A stretch of 64,000 bases of DNA. Source: Lewinella sp. IMCC34191. Lineage in GTDB: Bacteria > Bacteroidota > Bacteroidia > Chitinophagales > Saprospiraceae. Position 1 is the first letter of the stretch. Every line of letters starts with the position of its first letter. The translations under genes were made by a program, and so were the position numbers. The stretch spans positions 186,001-250,000 of the forward strand of contig NZ_QNQZ01000004.1 in the NCBI RefSeq assembly GCF_003390935.1, in the 5' to 3' direction. The notes below the pieces were generated by a model, which worked only from the letters and a program-made list of their open reading frames with translations, was not told where the DNA came from and searched no databases. Positions 27,847-36,373 of the stretch are shown piece after piece.

Positions 27847-27859
27847 GAAGTGCTCTAAC

Positions 27860-27897
27860 AACAGCGCCACCCTCCGTAATCGAAGGGTGGCGCTGTT
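27860..27897. terminator. Terminator between gabD and a convergent small gene
   Basis: AACAGCGCCACCCT (27860-27873) and AGGGTGGCGCTGTT (27884-27897) pair perfectly over 14 bases with a 10-base loop. Short T/A tracts only, so strength is moderate, but it sits between facing genes. Confidence 0.75.
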
Positions 27898-27919
27898 CAT
27901 AAGCTTTTGGGATAATCAA

Positions 27920-28129
27920 TTAGGACTGCCCGGCCGAGAAGTGATTGCAGCCGAAGCTGGCCTCGGTGAGGAATTCCGTACTATTCGATGCGGACTGGTT
28001 TTGGAGGACGGGTAGTACGTACTTCATGCCGCTTTCGCTCAATACTTCGCATTCTCCGAAGTTCTCGCGATTCTGTACGGCGGGAGCTTCGTGTTCCCAG
28101 TGATTACAGTTTTTGCAGGTGGCTTCCAT
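27920..28129 (-). CDS. Small Cys-rich protein, possible zinc binder
   Basis: 69 aa. Four Cys (CKNC at 5-8, GEC near 26, FGC near 60) and several His (HWEHE, CNHF) suggest a small metal site, most likely zinc, though no named finger family is recognised. No signal peptide or membrane helix. The A/T-rich 115 nt upstream separates it from queE. Function unknown. Confidence 0.6.
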   Translation of the reverse strand: MEATCKNCNHWEHEAPAVQNRENFGECEVLSESGMKYVLPVLQNQSASNSTEFLTEASFGCNHFSAGQS

Positions 28130-28245
28130 GATAATTTGCTTTTGGTTAGTAAATAATTACACTGTTAAAAGCTTAATTTACTCCTAAATGTTTGGCTAAA
28201 CCGCTGTAAACCCGCAGTTTGTAAACAGACTAAATAAGGAGGCCG

Positions 28246-28881
28246 CTACTCGATTCCCATAATTTTATGGGTCTGCAGACTGACCTTCCAACGCGGATGA
28301 CTCAGACAGTATGCTACCGTTGCGGCCGTATGATTGGTCCCGCGCTCATCTTTGGGCTGTAAAAAGAAGTGCTGGAATTTCATGTCGGCAAAGCGATCGG
28401 GCTGAGCTTGTGCCTCTCGCTGGGGATAGACCAGCTTGAGCTCGTCCCCCTGCGTGACCACCAGCTCAGCATTTGCCTTCGGGCTGACGCAGACCCAATC
28501 GATCTCTTTTGGCACCGGAAGGGTCCCGTTGGTCTCCACGGCCACTTCAAAGCCTGCGGCCTGCAGCGCGGATATGAGGGGCAGATCCAATTGCAGCAAG
28601 GGTTCGCCGCCGGTACAGACAACGTAAGGATTCCCGCCCCCGGGCCAGAGACGCTGCACGAGTTCCACGCATTCCCGCAGGGTATACCGACCGCCGTTCG
28701 TACCGTCGGTTCCAATGAAGTCCGTATCACAAAATTGGCAAACCGCCGCATGCCGATCTTCCTCGCGACCGCTCCAGAGATTACATCCGGTGAAGCGCAG
28801 AAACACCGCCGCCCTGCCGGACTGAGCGCCCTCCCCCTGTAGGGTATAAAAACACTCCTTGATTTTGTAGCTGCGTGGCAT
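28246..28881 (-). CDS. queE: 7-carboxy-7-deazaguanine synthase QueE (radical SAM)
   Basis: 211 aa. FYTLQGEGAQSGRAAVFLRF is the QueE start motif. The radical-SAM cysteines are C33, C48 and C51, spaced C-x14-C-x2-C rather than the classic C-x3-C-x2-C; such an extended loop occurs in a subset of QueE enzymes. CTGGEPLLQ binds SAM. It makes CDG from carboxytetrahydropterin in queuosine/7-deazaguanine synthesis. QueC, QueD and QueF are not in the window. The start at 28881 gives MPRSYKIKECF. Confidence 0.92.
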   Translation of the reverse strand: MPRSYKIKECFYTLQGEGAQSGRAAVFLRFTGCNLWSGREEDRHAAVCQFCDTDFIGTDGTNGGRYTLRECVELVQRLWPGGGNPYVVCTGGEPLLQLDLPLISALQAAGFEVAVETNGTLPVPKEIDWVCVSPKANAELVVTQGDELKLVYPQREAQAQPDRFADMKFQHFFLQPKDERGTNHTAATVAYCLSHPRWKVSLQTHKIMGIE

Positions 28882-29399
28882 GGGTATGGAGACAAATCAG
28901 CTGTCGAGAGAGTTGCAAACCACGCGCTCACCTTTTTTAAAACATTTTGTTTATCTGAAATTGATGTTTATATTAGCACAGCCTTTTTAGTATCCCTCCC
29001 GCATTTCCCCGGACACCCTCATCATTTAAGGCAATCAATCAACATAGACAGGACTCCCCTCCTCCGCCAGGTACCGGCCGGGTAGGCCCCTGTCCGTTAA
29101 CTTATGATCCGCTTGCCCCACCGGCACAGCTGGAAGGGCCACCGGCGTGGGCGGTGGTACGGGCGGAGCATGGGAGTCGGCGTGGCGGCGGTCGGGTGGG
29201 TTCTCCCACCCACTCTTCGGAGCCCTCTGCCCGCCCCAATCAACCTCCCCATCACGGAGGATAAGCCTCCAGGAATTCCCCATTTGAGGCGCAGATCCCA
29301 ACCATTACAAGACCGTGCTAGCCGATGGCCGCAGTGCTCTGGCGATCCAGGCCTTGCGCCCCTAACACCTATCTTCCCCTCCGAAACCGCCACCAGAAA
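28882..29399. other. 518-nt region without a convincing gene
   Basis: Left part is A/T-rich with T tracts, likely promoter region of queE. The right part is very GC-rich with a hairpin GGTGGGTTCTCCCACC near 29204. Open frames here lack family features. I see no preQ1 riboswitch before queE. Confidence 0.5.
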
Positions 29400-30080
29400 T
29401 TGATACAGCCGCCCGACCCATCGCCCGATCAGTACCACGTTCCCGCAGGTTCGTCTAAAGGGGAGTTTCGCGATCGGGGGAGCAAATTCATCGCGGCCCT
29501 TTTCCCCGTACGGACGGAAGAGGAGGCCCTCGCCGCCGTTGAGGGGCAGCGTATCGCGCATCCTAAATGCAACCATCACTGCTATGCCTACCGCCTCGGT
29601 CAGGGTTCGGACCGCTGGCGTGCCAACGACGACGGTGAACCCAGCGGCACGGCCGGCAAACCCATTCTGGGACAGATCGACAAGGCTGGCCTCAGCGATG
29701 TTGCAGTCGTCGTCTCCCGCTACTTCGGTGGGACCAAACTCGGCACCTCCGGGCTAATCAATGCCTATCGCGAAGCCGCCCGCCTGGCAATCATCGACGT
29801 GGAAGTAACTACCCGCCAGCTCACGCAGACCGTCGTACTCGAATTTGGCTACGAGCTGATGTCGCCGGTGATGAGCGCCCTGAGCCAATTGCAGCTCGAA
29901 ATGGCGAACCAGGATTTTGGGACGCAAGCCTACGTTGAACTAGCGCTGCCCCGGTCGACGGCACCGGCTACACTCCGGGAGTTGCAGGCACTGATTGCTG
30001 GAGTATACGTGGAAGAAGTCGACGACGCTTTCTCCATACCGGGGCTGTCCATTACGCTTTCCGAGCCAAGTCCTGCCTGA
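29400..30080 (+). CDS. YigZ/IMPACT family protein
   Basis: 226 aa counted from TTG at 29400 (MIQPPDPSPDQYHV); the ATG at 29325 would add an unlikely Arg/Pro-rich leader, so start is uncertain. UPF0029/IMPACT N-terminal domain: FRDRGSKFIAALFPV, then HPKCNHHCYAYRLG, DGEPSGTAGKPIL and VVVSRYFGGTKLGTSGL, all diagnostic. The C-terminal DUF1949-like ferredoxin fold covers the last 70 residues. The family is linked to translation regulation or proline peptidase activity, not settled in bacteria. Monocistronic; a REPIN-like inverted repeat follows. Confidence 0.85.
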   Translation: MIQPPDPSPDQYHVPAGSSKGEFRDRGSKFIAALFPVRTEEEALAAVEGQRIAHPKCNHHCYAYRLGQGSDRWRANDDGEPSGTAGKPILGQIDKAGLSDVAVVVSRYFGGTKLGTSGLINAYREAARLAIIDVEVTTRQLTQTVVLEFGYELMSPVMSALSQLQLEMANQDFGTQAYVELALPRSTAPATLRELQALIAGVYVEEVDDAFSIPGLSITLSEPSPA

Positions 30081-30097
30081 GAAAGTTTTCTAATAAT

Positions 30098-30161
30098 GGC
30101 GACGGAGCGTAGGTAAAATGCCATCCGGTAGTTGGAAATGCCTTTACCTGCGCTCCGCCGC
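30098..30161. repeat. REPIN-like inverted pair of the dispersed GC-rich repeat (copies 5 and 6)
   Basis: Left arm GGCGACGGAGCGTAGGTAAA (30098-30117), right arm TTTACCTGCGCTCCGCCGC (30143-30161), opposite orientation, two mismatches over 19 bases, spacer of 25. This fold-back unit lies 18 nt after the YigZ stop, a position typical for REP doublets. The right arm is identical over 19 bases to the copy at 1391-1410. Confidence 0.75.
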
Positions 30162-30240
30162 AATACACGGATAATGTCCGCCCAGGAGGGGGAAGGACAC
30201 ATCACTGCCGTTACAAAGCCTTATTTTAACCGGCTCCTAG

Positions 30241-31359
30241 ATGAGTATGATGGATCGCAGGAAAATTCTTCAGGGCATTGCTGCGGGTACAATCGGTCTT
30301 CCGCTTGCGTTGCGTCTATTGGGTGGCGAGGGGCACGCCCAATCGACGGCATCTTCCGTAAGCGGAGAACGATTCGACTGGAAGATGGTCACTACCTGGC
30401 CCCCGGGGTTCCCCATCCTGGGCGAAGGTTGCCAGATGCTGGCGGATATGTGCCGCGAGATGTCCGGCGGTCGCCTGAATATTACCGTCTACGGAGGGGG
30501 GGAACTGGTCCCGGCCCTGGAAGCCTTTGATGCCGTACGGCAGGGAGCGGCCGAGGTAGGTAGCGGGGCTGCATATTACTGGGCCGGCAAATTGCCCGCC
30601 GCGCAGTTCTTCGCCGGCTTCCCCTTCGGACTCAACGCCCAACAGATGAACGCCTGGTTGCTGGCCGGCGGCGGGATGGAACTGTGGCGTGAACTCTACG
30701 CTACGGTAGGGCTACTCCCCTTCGCCGGTGGAAACACGGGCGTGCAGATGGGTGGGTGGTTCAACCGAGAGATCAACTCGGTCGATGACTTTCGCGGCCT
30801 TAAAATGCGGATGCCCGGACTCGGCGGCCGCGTGCTGGAACGGCTGGGGGGTACGCCTGTCCTCCTACCCGGTGGCGAAATTTACACAGGGCTCGAACGC
30901 GGTATTCTCGACGCTACGGAGTGGGTCGGCCCCTACCACGACTACATCATGGGCTTTCATGAAATAGCTAAGTACTACTACTATCCAGGCTGGCACGAAC
31001 CCGGGACAAACTTTGAATTTTTCGTCAACCTGGAAAAATACCGGGAGCTTCCATCGGACTTGCAGCGGATATTTGCCGTAGCGACCCATTACATCAATGT
31101 GTATACGCTGTCAGCCTTCGAAGCGAAAAACGCCGAATACCTGGCCAAGCTAAAGGAGGTGCCTACCCTATCCATCCGACCTTACCCAGCTGAATTACTC
31201 GATCTGGCCCGCCGGGTCTCGGTAGAGGTGATGGATGAATACGCCGAATCCGACGCCACTACCCGCAAAGTATACGATTCAATCCAACGGTTTCAGCAAC
31301 TGGCCAAACCCTGGAATGCCATCACGGAACAATGGTTCTACGATGGCCTCCGTACTTGA
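30241..31359 (+). CDS. TRAP transporter substrate-binding protein (DctP family)
   Basis: 372 aa with a Tat-type signal: DRRKILQG then a hydrophobic run, cut after GHAQ (about 34). The mature protein matches large DctP-type receptors: VTTWPPGFPILGEGCQMLAD, GGGELVPALEAFDAVRQGA, a Trp/Tyr-rich substrate site, and FRGLKMRMPGLGGRVLERLGG. The subgroup binds 2-oxoacids or similar carboxylates. Neither DctQ nor DctM membrane partners follow; the next gene is the convergent terC. It must use a transporter encoded elsewhere or have another role. Single gene. Confidence 0.9.
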   Translation: MSMMDRRKILQGIAAGTIGLPLALRLLGGEGHAQSTASSVSGERFDWKMVTTWPPGFPILGEGCQMLADMCREMSGGRLNITVYGGGELVPALEAFDAVRQGAAEVGSGAAYYWAGKLPAAQFFAGFPFGLNAQQMNAWLLAGGGMELWRELYATVGLLPFAGGNTGVQMGGWFNREINSVDDFRGLKMRMPGLGGRVLERLGGTPVLLPGGEIYTGLERGILDATEWVGPYHDYIMGFHEIAKYYYYPGWHEPGTNFEFFVNLEKYRELPSDLQRIFAVATHYINVYTLSAFEAKNAEYLAKLKEVPTLSIRPYPAELLDLARRVSVEVMDEYAESDATTRKVYDSIQRFQQLAKPWNAITEQWFYDGLRT

Positions 31360-31473
31360 TTGCAACCGAGCTAGTTGGTAAGTAACCCGGCTTCTTCAAG
31401 AATGGCACATCGTGGAAGCAGAGCGGAACACCCTTTTTCCATCAAAGAAATGGTTGCGGATAAGCTGGAAGGG

Positions 31474-32463
31474 CTAGATGTCGGGCACCTCCGTTGGCTG
31501 CTCGATCTTGGTCGGATCGTGGGGATGCGGTTCGGCCGGCGGTTTGCTCATCAGGGATAATACGACACCCCCCGCCAGCGTGACGAAGATCACCACCAGA
31601 CTCAGCCACTCCTCCGGATGCCAGACCTCATGCAGCATGAGCTTCACGCCTACGAAGGTGAGAATGAGAGCCAGGCTGTATTTCAGTAATCCAAATTTGT
31701 CGATCATGGACGACAGAACGAAGTAGAGCGCGCGCAGTCCGAGTACGGCCAGGATATTGGAGGAGAAAACCAGGAAGGAATCGGTCGTAATACCCAGGAT
31801 AGCGGGAATGGAGTCAATGGCAAAGATCACATCCGTAGTTTCCACCATAACCAACGCAACGAACAACGGAGTGGCATGGATCTTACCGGCCTGCCGAATC
31901 CAGAAATCGTGTCCGTGATAATCGTGGGTAACGGGTACCAGTCGCTTGACGAACTTAATGACTGGGTTCTCTGAAGGGTGGACTTCCTCGCCCTTACCGA
32001 CCATTTTATAGGCACTGAAGAGCAATAGAATGCCGAAAACGTAGAACATCCAGTCAAACTGATCAAGCAGGTACACCCCTGCGAGAATCATCGCCAGGCG
32101 AAAAAACACCGCTCCCAGGATACCCCAGAAGAGGACCCGGTGCTGGTACTTCCCCGGCACCTGAAAATAACCGAAGATGACGGCGATGACGAAGACGTTA
32201 TCCATGCTGAGGGACAGCTCGACCAGGTACCCCGTCAGGTAGTTGATCATCGCGGTATGGGGCGGCAGATCGGAGTCTACCCACCCGTTGGAGTAAGCCA
32301 GGTAGATAAAACCGCAAAAACCAATGCCAATGGTCATCCACAAAGCCGTCTGCCCCAACGCTTCCCGGGTACGCGGTACGTGATCCTTCGCGTTTAGTAC
32401 AAACAGATCGAAAAACAGAAGCAGAGCCACGAAAATGGCGAAGCCAATCCAAATGATGGGCAT
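31474..32463 (-). CDS. TerC family integral membrane protein
   Basis: 329 aa with about nine membrane segments. Family signatures: LVELSLSMDNVFVIAVIF (about 85-102), with the Glu/Asp residues of the TerC metal site, and VETTDVIFAIDSIPAILGI (about 205-223). A cytoplasmic basic loop (KFVKRLVPVTHDYHGHDFW) separates two halves. TerC/Alx proteins are implicated in metal (manganese, tellurium) efflux or metalation of exported proteins. It stands alone; no ter operon genes. The C-terminal tail is short and acidic/Pro-rich. Confidence 0.92.
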   Translation of the reverse strand: MPIIWIGFAIFVALLLFFDLFVLNAKDHVPRTREALGQTALWMTIGIGFCGFIYLAYSNGWVDSDLPPHTAMINYLTGYLVELSLSMDNVFVIAVIFGYFQVPGKYQHRVLFWGILGAVFFRLAMILAGVYLLDQFDWMFYVFGILLLFSAYKMVGKGEEVHPSENPVIKFVKRLVPVTHDYHGHDFWIRQAGKIHATPLFVALVMVETTDVIFAIDSIPAILGITTDSFLVFSSNILAVLGLRALYFVLSSMIDKFGLLKYSLALILTFVGVKLMLHEVWHPEEWLSLVVIFVTLAGGVVLSLMSKPPAEPHPHDPTKIEQPTEVPDI

Positions 32464-32579
32464 ACAGGAATATTGTGAGTTGTATAACAGGTGGCCACGG
32501 GGTATGTTCCCCTACCCTCGTGCCGCAGAACCGACATTACCAGCGCAGCGGAACAGGGGCCTCGGCGTGGTGTCTATCT

Positions 32580-32587
32580 TATCTTTG
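32580..32587 (+). promoter_or_regulatory. Bacteroidota -7 element at the haloperoxidase-like gene
   Basis: TATCTTTG fits TAnnTTTG exactly and ends 5 nt before the favoured GTG start, which would give a leaderless or near-leaderless transcript. No -33 element is clear. Confidence 0.4.
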
Positions 32588-32592
32588 AAGCA

Positions 32593-34815
32593 GTGAAAAA
32601 TAAATGGAAACATTGCGGTGCCCTCTTGCTCTGGCTGCTGGTTATCGTATCGGCTCAGGCTCAGTCGAGCCCTGCCCAGAGCGTGGCCCGCGAATGGAAT
32701 GAAGTGTACCTGGACGCCATCCGCAACGATCTGGCGCGCCCGGTCGTCCATGCCCGTAACCTTTACCACAGCGCGGCGGCCATGTATGATGCTTGGGCGC
32801 TGATCAACGGTGGCAGCTCCACGGCCCTGATGGGGCGGGTACGCTCCGGGCATCGGTTACGCATTGACCCCAATCTGATTCCAGACTTTGAGGATAAGCA
32901 TTCAGCCACCGAAGAAGCGATCAGCTACGCGGCCTATCGCTTACTCCTGCACCGGTATGCGGATGCTCCGGGCGTTAAGCTGATCGATCGGGAAGCCGGT
33001 CAACTGATGATTGAGCTGAACTACGATACCGCCTTCGTCTCGACGGATTACGCCAATGACGGGCCAGCCGCCCTCGGTAACCACATCGCTGCCGAAATTA
33101 TCGCCTACGGCATGGTGGACGGGGCTAACGAGGAAGGTCTGTATGAGAACGACAACTACCCGGACCCCGCCAATCCACCGCTAGACCTCGAAAATCCGTT
33201 CAGCATCCTGCAATTGGAAGATCCGAACCGCTGGCAGCCCCTGGCCTTTGGCGGAGAGGTAATCGATCAATCCGGCAACGTTCTGGATGGCAACATCCCC
33301 GGCTTCCTAGGGGCTACCTGGGGTAAGGTCGACCCCTTCGCCATTCCAGCATCCGCTAAGACAAATTCTACCGAGGACCTACCGACACCGGCGGGAAGTC
33401 CGGTCTACCACGACCCCGGCCCACCGGCAAAATTTGATCCGGCAGACACCACCCAGCTAAATTTTTACCGGTGGAATTTTGAACTGGTGCTGAAGTGGTC
33501 TAGTCACCTTGATCCCACCGATAACGTAATGTGGGATATCTCCCCCGGCGCACGCGGAAATCTTCCGGATTTCCTGCCCAGTACGCCCGCCGAATACCGC
33601 GCTTTCTATAAGGAACACGCTGGCGGGCAGCCGGGCAACGGCAGATCGCTGAATCCAATTACCGGCGAGCCTTATGCACCGAATATCGTACCCAGGGGCG
33701 ACTACACCCGCGTCCTGGCTGAATTCTGGGCCGACGGGCCGGCCTCGGAAACGCCACCCGGGCACTGGTTCACCATCTTCAATAAGGTCATGGATCATCC
33801 CCTGTTCGAGCGTAAGCTGTTCGGAAAGGGGGAAGCACTGCCGGCGCTCGAATACGACGTGAAGGCGTACCTGGCGCTGGGAGGGGCGATGCACGATGCC
33901 GCCATCACGGCCTGGAGCATCAAAGGCAAATATGATTACATACGCCCCATAAGCGCCATCCGGCATCTCGCCGTTAGCGGACAGGCGAGCGTGCCGGAGC
34001 ATCGATTCTACAATCCTACCGGCATCCGGCTGGACCCGGGCTACATCGAGTTGGTGGACAGCTCCGCCGAGGTGGTCAATACCACCCTGGGAATGACCGT
34101 CAAAGCCAGAGCCTGGATCGGCAATACCTTCATCGACGATCCGGACCTCGAGCAGGCCGGCGTCGACTGGATCAACCCCACCGCCTGGGAGCCGTACCAG
34201 CGCCCTACCTTCGTGACACCCAATTTCGCGGGTTACATTTCCGGGCATTCCACCTTCAGTGCAGCTGCGGCGACCGTGCTGGAATCACTGACGGGCAGCC
34301 CCTTTTTCCCCGGTGGGATCGGTGAGTTTGTAGCTGAAAAGAACGACTTCCTGGTATTTGAGGAGGGGCCGAGCCAGGACATCGTGTTGCAGTGGGCAAC
34401 TTACCACGATGCGGCCGCGGAGACGAGCCTGAGCCGCATTTGGGGGGGCATTCATCCACCCATCGACGATATACCTGGCCGGCGGATCGGACGGGTAGTA
34501 GGTCGGGATGCCATTGCCTTAGCGAACAAGCTATTCCAGGGTGGTCTCTCGGCGGTAGACGACACCTTCTCCAAGCAACGCATCTTCGTTTATCCAAACC
34601 CGGTCAGGTCCGGCGATAACATCACCCTTGAATTCAGCCACGGAGAGATTGGTCGAGACCGAGTGCAAATATTTGACAGCGTGGGTCGTACTATCCGGAC
34701 CATCGACGTAACGGGGCGGAAAGTGCCCATCAGTACAGCAGGCTTCCCAAGCGGGGTTTACTTTATCCGCACCACCAAGGGTAGGGCAATCGGAAAGCTC
34801 AGCGTAACCCCATAG
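32593..34815 (+). CDS. Vanadium haloperoxidase/PAP2-family secreted enzyme with T9SS sorting domain
   Basis: 740 aa from GTG at 32593, which yields a good signal peptide (MKNKWKHCGALLLWLLVIVS); an upstream ATG at 32491 adds 34 residues that bury the signal. PAP2/vanadate site in order: KGKYDYIRP (K-x6-RP), YISGHS (SGH), and SRIWGGIHPPID (SR-x5-H-x3-D). The last 80 residues are a Por-secretion (T9SS type A) domain with VYPNPVRSGD, VQIFDSVGRTI and PSGVYFIRT. It is thus exported and attached to or released from the cell surface. Halide oxidation versus phosphatase activity cannot be decided from sequence. Confidence 0.88.
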   Translation: MKNKWKHCGALLLWLLVIVSAQAQSSPAQSVAREWNEVYLDAIRNDLARPVVHARNLYHSAAAMYDAWALINGGSSTALMGRVRSGHRLRIDPNLIPDFEDKHSATEEAISYAAYRLLLHRYADAPGVKLIDREAGQLMIELNYDTAFVSTDYANDGPAALGNHIAAEIIAYGMVDGANEEGLYENDNYPDPANPPLDLENPFSILQLEDPNRWQPLAFGGEVIDQSGNVLDGNIPGFLGATWGKVDPFAIPASAKTNSTEDLPTPAGSPVYHDPGPPAKFDPADTTQLNFYRWNFELVLKWSSHLDPTDNVMWDISPGARGNLPDFLPSTPAEYRAFYKEHAGGQPGNGRSLNPITGEPYAPNIVPRGDYTRVLAEFWADGPASETPPGHWFTIFNKVMDHPLFERKLFGKGEALPALEYDVKAYLALGGAMHDAAITAWSIKGKYDYIRPISAIRHLAVSGQASVPEHRFYNPTGIRLDPGYIELVDSSAEVVNTTLGMTVKARAWIGNTFIDDPDLEQAGVDWINPTAWEPYQRPTFVTPNFAGYISGHSTFSAAAATVLESLTGSPFFPGGIGEFVAEKNDFLVFEEGPSQDIVLQWATYHDAAAETSLSRIWGGIHPPIDDIPGRRIGRVVGRDAIALANKLFQGGLSAVDDTFSKQRIFVYPNPVRSGDNITLEFSHGEIGRDRVQIFDSVGRTIRTIDVTGRKVPISTAGFPSGVYFIRTTKGRAIGKLSVTP

Positions 34816-34825
34816 CTACAAAATG

Positions 34826-34863
34826 AAACGGCCCCGCAAATCCTTGATCTGCGCGGCCGTTTT
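34826..34863. terminator. Bidirectional terminator between facing genes
   Basis: AAACGGCCCCGCA (34826-34838) and TGCGCGGCCGTTTT (34850-34863), one mismatch, 11-base loop, flanked by A and T tracts on both sides. Serves the haloperoxidase-like gene and the convergent E2 gene. Confidence 0.85.
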
Positions 34864-34886
34864 GATACCTATATAGTCCGAGTACC

Positions 34887-36242
34887 TCAGACCATCAGGC
34901 GAATCGGATCTTCCAGCGTAGCTTTCACGTCGTTGAGGAACTGCGCCGCGGATGCTCCGTCCACAACCCGGTGATCGCTGCTTAGCGTAACCTTCATGAT
35001 CTTTCCCGGCACCACTTCTCCATCGCGGATTACCGGCTTGTCGTTGATGCCACCGACGGCAAGGATACAAGCGTCCGGCGGATTGATGATAGCGGTAAAT
35101 TCTTCGATGCCGAACATCCCTAGATTAGAGATGGTGAAGGTATTGCCGGTCATCTCATCCTGCGAGAGCTTTTTGTTCTTAGCTCGTCCGGCAAGTTCCT
35201 TGACTTCCGTATTGATCTGGCTAAGCGATTTCATATTCGCGTAGCGGACTACGGGAACGAGCAAGCCGTCGGGGATAGCCACTGCTACTCCGATGTTGAC
35301 GTCCTTATTGACACGGATGTGATCGCCTTGCCAGCTGGAGTTAATCGCTGGATGCTTGGGCAGGTTGACCGCGCAAGCCTTGACAACCAAATCGTTGAAA
35401 CTGATTTTTACGGGTGCTACCTCGTTGATGCGCTTGCGCATTTCCCAAACCTTGCTCATTTCAATCTCTACGGTGACGTAGAAGTGAGGAGCCGTAAACT
35501 TAGATTCTCCCAGGCGGCGAGCGATCACCTTCCGCATCTGGCTGACCGGCGACTGATCGAAATTAGCTTCTCCTCCCCCGAAAGAGAAGGCCGGAACTTT
35601 CTCCTGTGGCTTTTCGACGTTGACATTCGGACTTGGCTGGCCGGCGGGTGCAGGTTGCGGAGTCTGTGGTTGCGCGGCGGGTGCGGGACTCGCGGTTGCC
35701 GGAGAAGACTTCGCCTCCTCGATGTCTCGCTTTACTATCCGTCCATTCTCACCGCTCCCGGTGACGGACTTCAGATCGATGCCGGCCTCCTTTGCCATGG
35801 CGCGCGCGAGCGGACTTGCCTTGAGGCGATCGTCTTCCTCGCCATCGTCTTCCGTGGTGGTACGGGCGGGCGTAGCGGGAGCAGCGTTATCCGGGGCGGA
35901 CTTTTCACTGCTTTCGTCTTTGGACGATGGCTTGTCCTCTTTGGAATCGCCACTTTCTGTCGTGCCGTTACCGCCGGCACTTTCGATGGCCTTCTTCCAA
36001 TCCTCACCTTCTTCGCCGATAACGGCGATCACACCGTCAATGGGGACGGCTCCCTCTTTAACCGCGATGTGTAAGAGCGTGCCTTCAAAAAAGGAGTCTA
36101 ACTCCATGGTCGCCTTATCGGTTTCGACCTCGGCCAGCGTTTGACCGGGTTCTACCGCTTCCCCCTCTTCGACGAGCCAGGCCACGATGTTGCCTTCTTC
36201 CATTGTATCACTCATTCGGGGCATGCGTATCACCTCAGCCAT
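34887..36242 (-). CDS. pdhC: Pyruvate dehydrogenase E2, dihydrolipoamide acetyltransferase
   Basis: 451 aa. One N-terminal lipoyl domain with lipoylated K43 in VETDKATMEL, an acidic Asp/Ser/Lys linker, a peripheral-subunit-binding domain near 135-170 (ASPLARAMAKEAGIDL, GSGENGRIVKRDI), an Ala/Pro linker, and the catalytic domain with HRVVDG (H424, D428). It transfers the acetyl group to CoA. Family alternatives are the 2-oxoglutarate or branched-chain E2; the single lipoyl domain and sequence style favour pyruvate. E1 and E3 are not adjacent. It is divergent from recR. Confidence 0.88.
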   Translation of the reverse strand: MAEVIRMPRMSDTMEEGNIVAWLVEEGEAVEPGQTLAEVETDKATMELDSFFEGTLLHIAVKEGAVPIDGVIAVIGEEGEDWKKAIESAGGNGTTESGDSKEDKPSSKDESSEKSAPDNAAPATPARTTTEDDGEEDDRLKASPLARAMAKEAGIDLKSVTGSGENGRIVKRDIEEAKSSPATASPAPAAQPQTPQPAPAGQPSPNVNVEKPQEKVPAFSFGGGEANFDQSPVSQMRKVIARRLGESKFTAPHFYVTVEIEMSKVWEMRKRINEVAPVKISFNDLVVKACAVNLPKHPAINSSWQGDHIRVNKDVNIGVAVAIPDGLLVPVVRYANMKSLSQINTEVKELAGRAKNKKLSQDEMTGNTFTISNLGMFGIEEFTAIINPPDACILAVGGINDKPVIRDGEVVPGKIMKVTLSSDHRVVDGASAAQFLNDVKATLEDPIRLMV

Positions 36243-36373
36243 GTCTTGTCTATTTTAGTTTGATGTCGGGGGCCGGCAAATTTGCGGCCTATGTACGGGA
36301 TAAACAAACTGAATGCCCACCTGATTGTTTTTTTCCTACCATCGTTCTTCTTCGCTCGCCTGTCCAATAGCTC

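Noticed and set aside
28882-28960. preQ1 riboswitch before queE
   Set aside because: No matching aptamer core or conserved pairing could be found by eye.
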